The notes: generated by a model from the sequence alone, not told the origin. Positions 42,208 through 51,746 are shown, numbered from the stretch's first letter. The stretch: DNA of 64,000 nt from an uncultured Clostridia bacterium (GCA_934129895.1 CAKOWY010000004.1:49997-113996); one strand, 5' to 3'. Numbers and translations are program-made.

Positions 42208-43392
42208 CTATTTATCTAATAAGCATTCTATTCCTGGTAATTTTTTACCTTCAATGAATTCTAGTGATGCTCCTCCACCTGTTGAAACATGTGTCATTTT
42301 ATCTGCAACACCAGCTTTTTGAATTGCTGCAGCTGTGTCTCCACCACCAATTATTGTTGTTGCATCTAAATCTGCCAATACTTTTGCTAATTCATTTGTT
42401 CCTGTAGCAAATATTTCAAATTCAGCAACCCCTACTGTTCCATTCCAAATTACTGTTTTTGCCTTTCTTAATTCTTCAGCATATAATTCAATTGTTTTTG
42501 GTCCAATATCTAATCCTTCCCATCCATCTGGTATTGATTCTCTATCAGCATACATTGTTTCTGTATTTGCTGAAAATTCTTTTCCTAATTTATTATCTAT
42601 TGGTAATAACATTTTTACGCCTTTTTCTTCAGCTTTTTTCATTAATTCTTTTGCTAAATCTATTTTATCATCTTCGCAAATTGAATTTCCAATTTTATAT
42701 CCTAATGCTTTATAGAATGTATAAGCCATTCCTCCACCAATCAATAATACATCTACTTTTTCTAATAAACTATCTATTACACCTATTTTATCAGATACTT
42801 TAGATCCTCCTAATATTGATACAAATGGTCTTTCTGGATTTTGTAATGCTTCTCCTAAGAATTTTAATTCTTTTTCTATTAAAAATCCTGAAACAGCTGG
42901 TAAATAATGTGCTACGCCTTCTGTTGAAGCATGTGCTCTATGTGCTGTTCCAAATGCATCATTTACAAATACTTCACCAAAACTTGCTAATTTTTTTGCA
43001 AATTCAGGATCATTATCTGTTTCCTCTTTATGGAATCTAACATTTTCAAGTAACATTACTTGTCCTGGTTGTAAGTTTTCAGCTAATTTTTGTGCACTTT
43101 CTCCAACAACATCTTCAGCCATTAATACTTCTTGTCCTAATTGTTTTGAAAGTTCTTTTGCAACTGGTGCAAGTGAAAATTCTTTTTTAAATTCTCCCTT
43201 TGGTCTTCCTAAATGTGAAGATAATACTATTTTACATCCTTGATCTATTAAATATTTTATTGTTGGTAATGCTGCAACAATTCTTCTATTATCTGTTATA
43301 TTTTGATTTTCATCCATTGGAACATTGAAATCACATCTAACAAATACTCTTTTTCCTTTTAAATCAATATCTTTTATTGTTTTTTTACTCAT
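42208..43392 (-). CDS. pgk: Phosphoglycerate kinase
   Basis: 394 residues. N-terminal RVFVRCDFNVPMD, substrate residues SHLGRPKG, the hinge, and the C-terminal nucleotide loop TIIGGGDTAAA with the closing HVSTGGGASLEF. Makes ATP from 1,3-bisphosphoglycerate. Separated from gapA by a hairpin that may attenuate transcription. Confidence 0.99.
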   Translation of the reverse strand: MSKKTIKDIDLKGKRVFVRCDFNVPMDENQNITDNRRIVAALPTIKYLIDQGCKIVLSSHLGRPKGEFKKEFSLAPVAKELSKQLGQEVLMAEDVVGESAQKLAENLQPGQVMLLENVRFHKEETDNDPEFAKKLASFGEVFVNDAFGTAHRAHASTEGVAHYLPAVSGFLIEKELKFLGEALQNPERPFVSILGGSKVSDKIGVIDSLLEKVDVLLIGGGMAYTFYKALGYKIGNSICEDDKIDLAKELMKKAEEKGVKMLLPIDNKLGKEFSANTETMYADRESIPDGWEGLDIGPKTIELYAEELRKAKTVIWNGTVGVAEFEIFATGTNELAKVLADLDATTIIGGGDTAAAIQKAGVADKMTHVSTGGGASLEFIEGKKLPGIECLLDK

Positions 43393-43422
43393 AATAAGTT
43401 TATCCTTTCTTTCATCTCAAAA

Positions 43423-43458
43423 AGGTTAGAGGTTAGACTAGCTCTAACTCCCTAACCT
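43423..43458 (-). terminator. Attenuating hairpin between gapA and pgk
   Basis: Minus strand AGGTTAGGGAGTTAGA / TCTAACCTCTAACCT stem with a short loop, followed by T5 and GAG. It resembles a partial terminator that would favour gapA message over the rest of the operon. Confidence 0.65.
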
Positions 43459-43470
43459 ATATTGAATATT

Positions 43471-44481
43471 TTATTTATGGTCAACTGTTGCCATATAGCA
43501 AGCTAAATCAACTAATTTGTTTGAATATCCCCATTCATTGTCATACCATGCAACTAATTTAACAAATGTGTCTGTTAACATTATTCCTGCTGTTGCATCA
43601 AATATTGATGTATGTGGATCACTTAAGAAATCAGAAGATACAACTGGTTCATCTGTATATTCAACAATTCCTTTTAATTCATTTTCAGATGCTCTTTTTA
43701 CAGCTGCACATATTTCTTCATATGTTGTTGGTCTTTCTAGATTACATGTTAAGTCAACAACTGAAACATCAACTGTTGGTACTCTGAATGCCATACCTGT
43801 TAATTTTCCATTTAATGATGGTATAACTTTTCCTACTGCTTTTGCAGCTCCTGTTGATGATGGAATAATGTTTGCAGATGCAGCACGTCCACCTCTCCAA
43901 TCTTTCTTTGAAGCTCCATCAACTGTTTTTTGTGTTGCTGTTGTTGAGTGAACTGTTGTCATTAATCCTTCTTTGATTCCAAAATTATCATTTATTATTT
44001 TTGCTAAAGGTGCTAAACAGTTTGTTGTACAAGATGCATTTGATACAATGTTCATGTCTGAACTATATGTTTCATTATTTACTCCCATTACAAACATTGG
44101 AGCATCTTTTGATGGTGCACTTATAAGAACTTTTTTAGCTCCTGCATCTAAGTGTGCTTGTGCTTTTTCCATTGTTGTGAATACACCAGAACATTCTAAT
44201 ACATATTCAACTCCAAGTTCTCCCCAAGGAATATTCTTTGGGTCCATTTCATTATATACTTTTATTACTCTTCCATTTACTACTAAGTTTCCGTCTTTTT
44301 CTTCAACTGTTCCGTTAAATCTTCCATGTACAGTGTCAAATTTTGTCATATATGCCATGTAATCAGCTGCTACAAATGGATCGTTTACTGCTACAACTTC
44401 AACCTCCTCTTTACCTAATGCTGCTTGGAATGCTAGTTTTCCTATTCTTCCAAATCCGTTAATTCCTACTTTTACTGACAT
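43471..44481 (-). CDS. gapA: Glyceraldehyde-3-phosphate dehydrogenase
   Basis: 336 residues from ATG 44481 (AGGAGGA eight bases upstream). Rossmann start VGINGFGRIGKLAF, catalytic Cys in SNASCTTNCLAPL, His in MTTVHSTTATQ, and substrate loops SSTGAAKAVGK and GMAFRVPT. Makes 1,3-bisphosphoglycerate with NAD. First gene of the operon; catabolic GapA type by length and the NAD-binding Asp region. Confidence 0.99.
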   Translation of the reverse strand: MSVKVGINGFGRIGKLAFQAALGKEEVEVVAVNDPFVAADYMAYMTKFDTVHGRFNGTVEEKDGNLVVNGRVIKVYNEMDPKNIPWGELGVEYVLECSGVFTTMEKAQAHLDAGAKKVLISAPSKDAPMFVMGVNNETYSSDMNIVSNASCTTNCLAPLAKIINDNFGIKEGLMTTVHSTTATQKTVDGASKKDWRGGRAASANIIPSSTGAAKAVGKVIPSLNGKLTGMAFRVPTVDVSVVDLTCNLERPTTYEEICAAVKRASENELKGIVEYTDEPVVSSDFLSDPHTSIFDATAGIMLTDTFVKLVAWYDNEWGYSNKLVDLACYMATVDHK

Positions 44482-44556
44482 AAAAATTTCCTCCTTTTTG
44501 AAATTAGTTTCTTCTAATTTCATTTTTATCTATTATTTACCTTTTTAGGCATTTTT

Positions 44557-44585
44557 ATTCTATAACAAAAATGTGTACTTTTCAA
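44557..44585 (-). promoter_or_regulatory. Promoter of the glycolytic operon
   Basis: Minus strand TTGAAA (44585-44580), 17-base spacer, TAGAAT (44562-44557), 75 bases before gapA. No CggR-type operator was recognised, and no cggR gene precedes gapA. Confidence 0.65.
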
Positions 44586-44709
44586 GTACTATTTAATAAT
44601 TTATTTATATTTTTTTAGTCCAGGCACTTTTACATTTTTTTTACATATAATTTGTCATAAGACTATTTTTTAATCAACTCATAATAATTTTATAAATACG
44701 GAGGTTTTT

Positions 44710-45411
44710 ATGCTATCCTCACTTTTTTTTAGTGGTTTTTTTAACTTTTTACAAACGGCAATATTTGCAGTCGGATATATTTCAGGTACCTCTCTTTTTC
44801 CAGAACCATTGAGTTCTGAAGAAGAAAAAGTGTATATTGAAAAATTAAGTACAGGAGATGAAGATGCTCGTAATATATTAATAGAGAGAAACTTAAGACT
44901 TGTTGCACATGTTTGCAAAAAATATTGTAATTCTAATGTTGATCAAGATGATTTAATATCAATTGGCACAATTGGTCTTATAAAAGGTATTAATAGTTTT
45001 AAAGCTGAAAAAGGTGCAAGACTTTCAACTTATGTTTCAAGATGTATTGATAACGAAATTTTAATGTACTTCAGAGCTACCAAAAAGTTAAATGCAGAAG
45101 TATTTCTTGAAGAACCTATAGGAAAAGATAAAGATGATAATGTTGTTACTCTTCAAGAAGTATTAGAAAATGACGAAAGAAGTGTTGAAGATTCTGTTGA
45201 TTTAAAATTTAAAGTAAAACTTTTATACGAAAAAATGAAATCAATTTTAAAAGATAGAGAACGTACCATTCTTGAATTACGTTTTGGGCTCAATGGAGAT
45301 AAACCAAAAACTCAAATCGAAATTTCCAAAAGTTTAGGAATTTCTCGCTCCTATGTTTCTCGAATTGAAACAAAAGCTATTAATAAATTATCAAATGAAT
45401 TTAAAGAATAG
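44710..45411 (+). CDS. sigK: Sporulation sigma factor SigK (pro-sigma-K)
   Basis: 233 residues. A hydrophobic pro-sequence of about 30 residues (FFSGFFNFLQTAIFAVGYIS) precedes FPEPLSSEEEKVYIEKL, exactly as in pro-sigma-K, which SpoIVFB cleaves at the membrane in the mother cell. Region 2 reads ARNILIERNLRLVAHV, DLISIGTIGLIKGI and RLSTYVSRCIDNEILMYF; region 4 ends with the HTH LGISRSYVSRIETKA. The gene is continuous, without the skin-type interruption found in some species. ATG at 44710, CGGAGG five bases upstream. It marks the organism as a spore former. Confidence 0.95.
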   Translation: MLSSLFFSGFFNFLQTAIFAVGYISGTSLFPEPLSSEEEKVYIEKLSTGDEDARNILIERNLRLVAHVCKKYCNSNVDQDDLISIGTIGLIKGINSFKAEKGARLSTYVSRCIDNEILMYFRATKKLNAEVFLEEPIGKDKDDNVVTLQEVLENDERSVEDSVDLKFKVKLLYEKMKSILKDRERTILELRFGLNGDKPKTQIEISKSLGISRSYVSRIETKAINKLSNEFKE

Positions 45412-45414
45412 ATT

Positions 45415-45437
45415 TTGATTATTTTTTATGATATAAT
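45415..45437 (+). promoter_or_regulatory. Extended -10 promoter of the pseudouridine synthase gene
   Basis: TGA-TATAAT (45429-45437) right after sigK, with no good -35 at 17 bases; weak. Confidence 0.45.
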
Positions 45438-45468
45438 CTGTATATAAATAAAATTTATGGAGTTTTAT

Positions 45469-46350
45469 ATGTTTTTAGAATATACAGTTATTGATAATAA
45501 ATACAAAAATATAAATCAAATTTTACAAAATGAATTAAACTTATCTAATAGATTATTACATAAAGTTATATCTAACAATTTAGTCTTATTGAACAATAAA
45601 AATGTTGATACACGTTCTTCAGTTTCAGTTGGTGATTATATAAAAGTAGACTTAAATTACGAAGAAAATTCTGATAATGTTGTACCGACTCAAATCAAAT
45701 TAGATATAGTGTATGAAGATGATTGGCTATTAATTATAAATAAACCTGCAGGTATTGCTGTTCATCCTTCTATTTTACATTTTGATACAACTCTTTCTAA
45801 TGGAGTTAAATTTTATTTCAATGAAATAGGATTAAAGAAAAAAATTAGGCCTGTAAATAGATTAGATCTAAATACTTCTGGATTAATTATATTTGCAAAA
45901 AATGAATATATACAAGAATCTCTGATACAACAAATGGATAATCATATTTTTCAAAAAGAATACTTTGCTGTTGTTTCAGGGATCCTTGAAATCAAAAATG
46001 GAACTATTAATTTACCTATTGGTAGAAAAGAGAATAGTATAATAGAAAGATGTGTTTGTACTAATGGTCAACCATCAATAACCAATTATACTGTTATTAA
46101 AGAATTTAATAATATGTCACTTGTAAAATGTAATTTGCAAACTGGAAGAACACACCAAATTAGAGTTCATTTTTCTTCAATTGGTCATCCTCTTATTGGT
46201 GATTCTTTGTATGGCTCACCATCAAAACTAATAAATAGACAAGCTCTACACTGTTGCCATATATCATTTTATCATCCAATTCTAAGGTCCACTCTTAATT
46301 TCATTTCAGATCTTCCAGAAGATATAAAAGAGTTAGTAGAAAACAACTAG
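45469..46350 (+). CDS. RluA/RluD-family 23S rRNA pseudouridine synthase
   Basis: 293 residues from ATG 45469 (TGGAG six bases upstream; the earlier in-frame ATG at 45457 lacks a site). N-terminal S4-like domain (about 15-65), then the catalytic domain: IINKPAGIAVHP, the active Asp in VNRLDLNTSGLIIFAKN (RLDxxTSG), and the end motif LQTGRTHQIRVHFSSIGHP followed by GDSLYG. It converts uridines in rRNA (RluD-type) or tRNA; which one cannot be told from sequence alone. Confidence 0.9.
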   Translation: MFLEYTVIDNKYKNINQILQNELNLSNRLLHKVISNNLVLLNNKNVDTRSSVSVGDYIKVDLNYEENSDNVVPTQIKLDIVYEDDWLLIINKPAGIAVHPSILHFDTTLSNGVKFYFNEIGLKKKIRPVNRLDLNTSGLIIFAKNEYIQESLIQQMDNHIFQKEYFAVVSGILEIKNGTINLPIGRKENSIIERCVCTNGQPSITNYTVIKEFNNMSLVKCNLQTGRTHQIRVHFSSIGHPLIGDSLYGSPSKLINRQALHCCHISFYHPILRSTLNFISDLPEDIKELVENN

Positions 46351-46362
46351 CTCTTTTATTTT
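46325..46362. terminator. Bidirectional terminator between the pseudouridine synthase and trmR
   Basis: Stem AAAGAGTTAGT / AACTAGCTCTTT spanning the plus-strand stop, followed by TTTATTTTATC; A-rich on the other side serves the opposing gene. Confidence 0.75.
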
Positions 46363-46371
46363 ATCTAATAT

Positions 46372-46959
46372 TTATTTTTTTCTACTTACAGCAAGTCCAT
46401 CTCCAACCTCTAAAATTTCTGTTTCAAGATTTGGATCTTCTGTAACTTCCTTTATGTATTCACGTAAATTTCTTACAGCTGTACGTTGTTTATGTTTATT
46501 GTAATCACTCATAACATATCCTTTATATAATATATTATCAGCTAATATTACACCATCATCATTTAGCATTCTTAATGCTTCTTTTAAGAAAAATGGATAT
46601 TTTCCTTTAGCTGCATCTATAAATGCAACATCATATTTTTCGTTTAAAGTTGGTAAAATTTCAACAGCATCTCCTTCATAAATATTAATTTTATCTTCAA
46701 CTCCAACATTCTTTATATTTATTCTGGCTTCTGCTATTCTTTCTTCATCTCTTTCTATAGTATCTATTTTTCCACCTTCTTGAAGATATTCTGAAAAGCA
46801 CATTGCCGAATACCCTACAGCTGTTCCTATTTCCAATATTTTTTTTGGTTTTACTTCTTTTAAAATTTTATCTACAACTTCTAATGTATCATCCATTATT
46901 ATTGGAATATGTTCTTCTAAAGCTTTTTGTTTTATTTTTTCTAGTTCTTGTTTGTTCAT
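46372..46959 (-). CDS. trmR: O-methyltransferase, TrmR (YrrM)-like
   Basis: 195-residue class I methyltransferase. SAM motif ILEIGTAVGYSAM at about 40-52, acidic IDTIERDEE at the end of strand 2, metal-dependent site AFIDAAKGKYPFF, and ILADNILYKGYV. This matches the family 3 O-methyltransferases including TrmR, which makes 5-methoxyuridine at tRNA position 34. Substrate by homology only. Follows typA. Confidence 0.82.
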   Translation of the reverse strand: MNKQELEKIKQKALEEHIPIIMDDTLEVVDKILKEVKPKKILEIGTAVGYSAMCFSEYLQEGGKIDTIERDEERIAEARINIKNVGVEDKINIYEGDAVEILPTLNEKYDVAFIDAAKGKYPFFLKEALRMLNDDGVILADNILYKGYVMSDYNKHKQRTAVRNLREYIKEVTEDPNLETEILEVGDGLAVSRKK

Positions 46960-46979
46960 TTTTTACTCCTTAAAACTAA

Positions 46980-47005
46980 TGCCAGTACGATATTTTGTAC
47001 TGGCA
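46980..47005 (-). terminator. Hairpin after typA
   Basis: Perfect 9-bp stem TGCCAGTAC / GTACTGGCA with an 8-base loop, then TTAGTTTTA on the minus strand. It limits, but need not stop, transcription into trmR. Confidence 0.7.
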
Positions 47006-47010
47006 TATTA

Positions 47011-48834
47011 TTATGCTTTATTAGCATTTCTTGCTGCTCTTTCTCTTTCTTTATTGTCTAAGATTTTCTTTCTTAATCTTATTGATTTTGGTGTAACTTC
47101 TACTAATTCATCATCTTGGATAAATTCAATAGCTTTTTCAAGTGACATTTGGATTGGTGGTACTAATCTTAATGCATCATCAGATCCAGATGCTCTTGTA
47201 TTTGTTAGATGTTTTTCTTTACATACATTTATAGCTAAATCTTCTCCTCTTGAATTTAATCCAACTATCATTCCTTCATATACATCAACACCAGGTCCTA
47301 TAAATAGTTCACCCTTATCTTGAGCATTGTATAATCCATAAGTTATTGATGTTCCATTTTCAAATGCAACAATTGTTCCTCTAACTCTTGCAACAACCTC
47401 ACCTTTAAATGGTTCATAACAATCAAATATGCTATTCATAACTCCTTCACCTTTTGTGTCTGTAAGGAATTCTGTTCTATATCCAATTAATCCTCTTGCT
47501 GGAATTTTAAATTCTATTTTTGTATGTCCTGCTTCTGCTGGTTCCATATTAACCATTTCAGCTTTTCTTCTTCCCAATTTTTCAATTACTGTTCCAACAG
47601 ATTCATCTGGAATATTTACAACTAATCTTTCTATTGGTTCGCATTTTATACCATCAATTTCTTTCATGATTACTTTTGGTCTAGATACTAATAATTCATA
47701 TCCTTCTCTTCTCATTGTTTCTATTAATACTGATAAATGTAATTCTCCTCTTCCTGATACTATAAATGAATCAGGTGAAGCTGTTTCTTCAACTCTTAAG
47801 CTTACATTTCTGTCTAATTCTTTAAATAATCTATCTCTTAAATGTCTTGATGTTATAAATTGTCCTTCTCTTCCTGCAAATGGTCCATTGTTTACACTAA
47901 ATGTCATAGATACTGTTGGTTCATCAATATCTACAAATGGTATTTTTTCTGGATTATTGAAATCACATATTGTGTCTCCAATATGAATATTTGGAAGTCC
48001 TGCTACTTCTATAATATCTCCAGCAGATGCTTCATCAACTTCTACTTTCTTTAATCCCATATGTGTATAAACTTTTGCTACTTTTCCTTGTGATATTTTA
48101 TCATCTTTTTCACAAATGCTTACTGGCATACCAACTTTTATTGTTCCTCTTTCAAGTCTTCCTACTGCAATTCTTCCTACATAATCATCATAATCAATGT
48201 TTGATACTAACATTTGTGCAGGTCCTTCTACATCACAGTTTGGTGCTTGAATTGTGTTTATTATTGTTTCAAATAAACATGTTAAATCTCCATCTGGATC
48301 ATCTAAATTTAATTTTGCAACTCCATTTTTTGCTGATGCATATACTACTGGGAAATCTAATTGATCATCATTTGCATCTAACTCTATAAATAATTCCATT
48401 ACTTCATCTAATACTTTTTGTGGTTCTGCACCAGGTCTATCTATTTTGTTTATTACTACAATTGGTTTTAAATTCATTGCTAATGATTTTTTTAATACTT
48501 CTCTTGTTTGTGGCATTGCTCCCTCAAATGCGTCTACTAATAAAAGTACTCCATCAACTGTTTTTAAAACTCTTTCTACTTCTCCACCAAAATCAGCATG
48601 TCCAGGAGTATCAACTATATTGATTTTTACTCCATTAAACATAACAGCTGTGTTTTTAGCTAATATTGTAATTCCTCTTTCTTTTTCTTGATCATTTGAG
48701 TCCATTACTCTTTCTGCTACTTGTTCATTATCTCTAAATACATGGCTTTGTCTTAATAATGCATCTACTAATGTTGTTTTTCCATGATCAACGTGTGCAA
48801 TTATTGCTATATTTCTTATATTTTTGTTATTCAT
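47011..48834 (-). CDS. typA: Translational GTPase TypA/BipA
   Basis: 607 residues from ATG 48834. G1 AHVDHGKTTLV, G2/G3 with DTPGHADF, G4 NKIDRPGA, then the beta-barrel, two alpha/beta domains and the TypA-specific C-terminal domain. It binds 70S ribosomes under stress and assists 50S assembly. The C-terminus ends in a basic tail (KKILDNKERERAARNANKA). Confidence 0.98.
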   Translation of the reverse strand: MNNKNIRNIAIIAHVDHGKTTLVDALLRQSHVFRDNEQVAERVMDSNDQEKERGITILAKNTAVMFNGVKINIVDTPGHADFGGEVERVLKTVDGVLLLVDAFEGAMPQTREVLKKSLAMNLKPIVVINKIDRPGAEPQKVLDEVMELFIELDANDDQLDFPVVYASAKNGVAKLNLDDPDGDLTCLFETIINTIQAPNCDVEGPAQMLVSNIDYDDYVGRIAVGRLERGTIKVGMPVSICEKDDKISQGKVAKVYTHMGLKKVEVDEASAGDIIEVAGLPNIHIGDTICDFNNPEKIPFVDIDEPTVSMTFSVNNGPFAGREGQFITSRHLRDRLFKELDRNVSLRVEETASPDSFIVSGRGELHLSVLIETMRREGYELLVSRPKVIMKEIDGIKCEPIERLVVNIPDESVGTVIEKLGRRKAEMVNMEPAEAGHTKIEFKIPARGLIGYRTEFLTDTKGEGVMNSIFDCYEPFKGEVVARVRGTIVAFENGTSITYGLYNAQDKGELFIGPGVDVYEGMIVGLNSRGEDLAINVCKEKHLTNTRASGSDDALRLVPPIQMSLEKAIEFIQDDELVEVTPKSIRLRKKILDNKERERAARNANKA

Positions 48835-48860
48835 TTTCTTCAATCCCTTTCTTTTTTCAA

Positions 48861-49475
48861 CTATTTTTCTTTGCTCAATTTTATAATTTCATTCATTATT
48901 TCTTCTGTTATTTTATCTAACTCTTCTTTATCATTCTTATCTCTATCACTAAAATCCATTGGTTTTCCATATCTAATTATCATTTGTTTAAATGGCTTTT
49001 CTCCTCCACTTATTCCAACAGGAATAACTTTAGCTCCAGTTCTTACAGCAAAAAATGCAGCCCCATCTTTTACCTTCTCACCTTTTTCTAGTCCATTTCT
49101 CGTTCCTTCTGGAAATAGTGCTATACTTTCACCATTTTTTAGTGCTTTTAAGGTTGTTTTTATAGCTGACAAATCTTTTGAGTCTCTTTTTACATATATT
49201 CCATCAAATACAACTCCAAGAAATGCAAAAAATTTATTTTTTCTTAATTCTTCTTTTGCTAAAAATCTTACATGTCTTTTAGCTGTTACTACTATTAACG
49301 GTGGATCTTTATATGTTCTATGATTTCCACAATATATTAATGGTTCTTTTTTATTCTTTGGAATATTTTCTTGTCCTATAACTTTTACTCTATATATTAC
49401 AACAAAATACAGCTTTATTGCAAATCTTACAATTGTTCTAATAATTTGTTTAAAAAATAATTTTACTTTGTTCAT
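48861..49475 (-). CDS. plsC: 1-acyl-sn-glycerol-3-phosphate acyltransferase PlsC
   Basis: 204 residues with one N-terminal hydrophobic segment (about 10-30). Motif I NHRTYKDPP (HX4D), motif III FPEGTRNG, and the terminal VIPVGISGG. Makes phosphatidic acid from lysophosphatidic acid for phospholipid synthesis. Lies 26 bases upstream of typA. Confidence 0.92.
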   Translation of the reverse strand: MNKVKLFFKQIIRTIVRFAIKLYFVVIYRVKVIGQENIPKNKKEPLIYCGNHRTYKDPPLIVVTAKRHVRFLAKEELRKNKFFAFLGVVFDGIYVKRDSKDLSAIKTTLKALKNGESIALFPEGTRNGLEKGEKVKDGAAFFAVRTGAKVIPVGISGGEKPFKQMIIRYGKPMDFSDRDKNDKEELDKITEEIMNEIIKLSKEK

Positions 49476-49504
49476 TTTTTCCTCTCTTTTCTAAAGCGTA
49501 TATT

Positions 49505-50350
49505 TTAGTTTTCTTCATTTTGAGGTATATATACATTTTTAGCAACAACCTCAAATTCTATTACATTCATAGATGTTAGTTTTTCAATTTCTTTTTCAGC
49601 TCTACTTCTAAATTCTTTTAAAACATCTTGTATATTATAGCCATAAGTAACTGTAACTTCCATATAAATACTTGTCCCTGCATCAGAACTTTGTACCCTT
49701 GTACGCAATACTTTATAAATAGATGGCATTTTATCTGCTATATATTCTGCTATTTGCCTAAATACACTATCTGAAATTGTAAATTTTCCCATATAACTAA
49801 ATGTTGGTCTAATTATAGTTTTTTCAGAAATATATGGTTTTTTTCCTATTCCATTTGATTTGAATATTTGTAATGGATCTAACAAATAACCAGAAAAATC
49901 TTTTTTTAATTCAAATGTTGGAACTGGTATTACGTGCTTTCCTTCTGTTTCTCTTATATGTCTTGCAACTTTCATTTCTTCTTCAGTGGCAACTTCATTT
50001 ATATATGTTGTTTCTGATATTGGTGGTAATCCAAGATTGGCGGCAATTTTTTCTACCATTCCATCAGATGTTCCTAATATCAATATTTTTGATGGCTTAT
50101 ATTTTTTTAGCGCTTTTTGAATCTGCTGTTGTTCTTCTTTGCTTAAAAATAATGCATGTTTTACTGTTTCAATTTTTGTAGGTGCTTTTTTAGCAGACAG
50201 TCCAGCAACTATTTCATTATCTTTTATTAATAATCCATCATCTATTATAAAGTTTATTCTTTTTTCGCTTGCTACCATTTGAGCTCTATAGCTTTTCCCT
50301 GTTCCTGAAGGTCCAACAAAAGCATAAACTTTTATTTTATCGAATAACAT
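49505..50350 (-). CDS. P-loop ATPase fused to an Asp23/Gls24-like domain
   Basis: 281 residues from ATG 50350 (AAAGGATAG upstream). N-terminal part: Walker A FVGPSGTGKSYRAQ at about 10-23, then an IIDDGLLI strand and KILILGTSDGMVEKIA. A middle region (about 130-200) carries VIPVPTFELKKDFSGYLLDP. The C-terminal 75 residues (VLRTRVQSSDAGTSIYMEV, NIQDVLKEFRSRAEKEIEKL, FEVVAKNV) have the strand-helix order and the V-x-V-x-V ending of Asp23/Gls24 (DUF322) envelope-stress proteins. Asp23 family members bind the membrane anchor AmaP; a fusion with an ATPase suggests an ATP-driven scaffold. The domain calls are by motif recognition. Confidence 0.7.
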   Translation of the reverse strand: MLFDKIKVYAFVGPSGTGKSYRAQMVASEKRINFIIDDGLLIKDNEIVAGLSAKKAPTKIETVKHALFLSKEEQQQIQKALKKYKPSKILILGTSDGMVEKIAANLGLPPISETTYINEVATEEEMKVARHIRETEGKHVIPVPTFELKKDFSGYLLDPLQIFKSNGIGKKPYISEKTIIRPTFSYMGKFTISDSVFRQIAEYIADKMPSIYKVLRTRVQSSDAGTSIYMEVTVTYGYNIQDVLKEFRSRAEKEIEKLTSMNVIEFEVVAKNVYIPQNEEN

Positions 50351-50378
50351 ATTTTTTCTATCCTTTTTTTCAATGATA

Positions 50379-50399
50379 AAGGCACGTTCTACGTGCCTC
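50379..50399 (-). terminator. Short GC-rich hairpin before the P-loop gene
   Basis: AGGCACGT-TCT-ACGTGCCT, after the GT2 gene and before the P-loop gene start; followed on the minus strand by TTTATCATTG. Weak terminator or processing site. Confidence 0.5.
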
Positions 50400-50423
50400 A
50401 TGACTTTACTGTCTTTCTTTTGT

Positions 50424-51671
50424 TTAAGTTTTTTCTGGGATTTCTTCTACTTCTGCAATTTTTATATTTCTAACATGTTCGATTTTTTCCCATGAAGTTT
50501 CCCTTTTAAATAAACATTTTAGATTTATTAATACCCATGTTCCCATAAATAATGGATAACATAACATTCCCTTAATCATTGGTTTTATTGGTTTCTTCTC
50601 TAATATCATTACTATTGCAGCAGTCCCAACTGGTAAAAGCAATGTTGGAATTAAATAATTTAATATATTTATTATTAATAACTGTGTAGACATTTCTTTA
50701 GCCACATACATTATTATATTTAAAAACATTACCCCAAATGTCAGTACTAGCATAGGAGTTGTTCCAGCAATATAAAGCAATCCATCAAAATTCATCAATG
50801 TTTTATGTTCTTTTAATGCTTTTGCTAATTGACCTGTATATGTTTTTAAACATTGCATGTGTCCAACTGTCCATCTACTTCTTTGTGACCAAGATTGTTT
50901 AAATGATGTTGGTTGTTCGTCATAAACAATTGCATCTGTTGCCCAACCTAATTTTTTTCCTTTTATTATTTGTTTTAATGAAAATTCAATATCTTCTGTT
51001 AATGTTTCAGTTTCCCATCCATTTGGTTTTACGACATCAAATTTTACCATAAATCCTGTACCATTTAAAAGTGGTGATAATCCAATATTATATCTTGCTA
51101 AATGATACATTCTGTGCATTGTCCAATAAAATAATGCGTATCCAGCAGTAATCCAATTATCTGTAGGATTTTTGATATCTCTATATCCTTGTACAACTTC
51201 TTCTCCTTGGCACAATTTTTTATTCATATTTATTATAAAGTTTTTATCAACTATATTGTCTGCATCAAATACAAAAAATGCATCATAATCTGCATTTTCT
51301 TTTATTTTTTGCTTTAAAAACCATTGTAAAGCATATCCTTTTGTTTTGTGTGCTTGATCAAACCTTTCATATACAATTGCTCCAGCCTTTTTTGCAACTT
51401 GTGCTGTCTTGTCTGTACAGTTGTCTGCAATTACATATATATCATATAAATTTCTATCATAAGTTTGATTTTTTAAACTTTCAATCAAATTAGCAACAAC
51501 CCTTTCCTCATTATGGGCTGGAATTATTGCCATAAATTTATGATTTTTATTTGTAATATAAGGTTTATCTTTTAATTTTACCAATGCACATAAACTTATT
51601 ACAAATTGATAACACCAATATGTTGTTAGTATTAATACTAATGCTTGCTTTAGTATATATAAATATTCCAT
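50424..51671 (-). CDS. Membrane-bound family 2 glycosyltransferase
   Basis: 415 residues: one transmembrane helix near the N-terminus, a GT2 domain and three or four helices at the C-terminus. Catalytic marks: IIPAHNEERVV, DNCTDKTAQ, metal-binding FDADNIVD, acceptor-site TEDIEFS and the processivity-type QRSRWTVGH (QxxRW). This is the layout of hyaluronan, chitin or poly-N-acetylglucosamine synthases and related glycolipid synthases. No adjacent export or c-di-GMP domain gene was seen, so the product is unknown. Confidence 0.9.
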   Translation of the reverse strand: MEYLYILKQALVLILTTYWCYQFVISLCALVKLKDKPYITNKNHKFMAIIPAHNEERVVANLIESLKNQTYDRNLYDIYVIADNCTDKTAQVAKKAGAIVYERFDQAHKTKGYALQWFLKQKIKENADYDAFFVFDADNIVDKNFIINMNKKLCQGEEVVQGYRDIKNPTDNWITAGYALFYWTMHRMYHLARYNIGLSPLLNGTGFMVKFDVVKPNGWETETLTEDIEFSLKQIIKGKKLGWATDAIVYDEQPTSFKQSWSQRSRWTVGHMQCLKTYTGQLAKALKEHKTLMNFDGLLYIAGTTPMLVLTFGVMFLNIIMYVAKEMSTQLLIINILNYLIPTLLLPVGTAAIVMILEKKPIKPMIKGMLCYPLFMGTWVLINLKCLFKRETSWEKIEHVRNIKIAEVEEIPEKT

Positions 51672-51746
51672 TTCTACCTCTCTTTTTATTATTTTTGAAA
51701 TATATTTTTCCGTTGTTTTACTACATTGTATTTTTTTACCTTTTAT

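Noticed and set aside
44630..44700. Possible sigma-E promoter (GTCATA and CATAATAA) before sigK
   Set aside because: The spacing is about five bases too long and the -35 is poor, so I do not annotate it.
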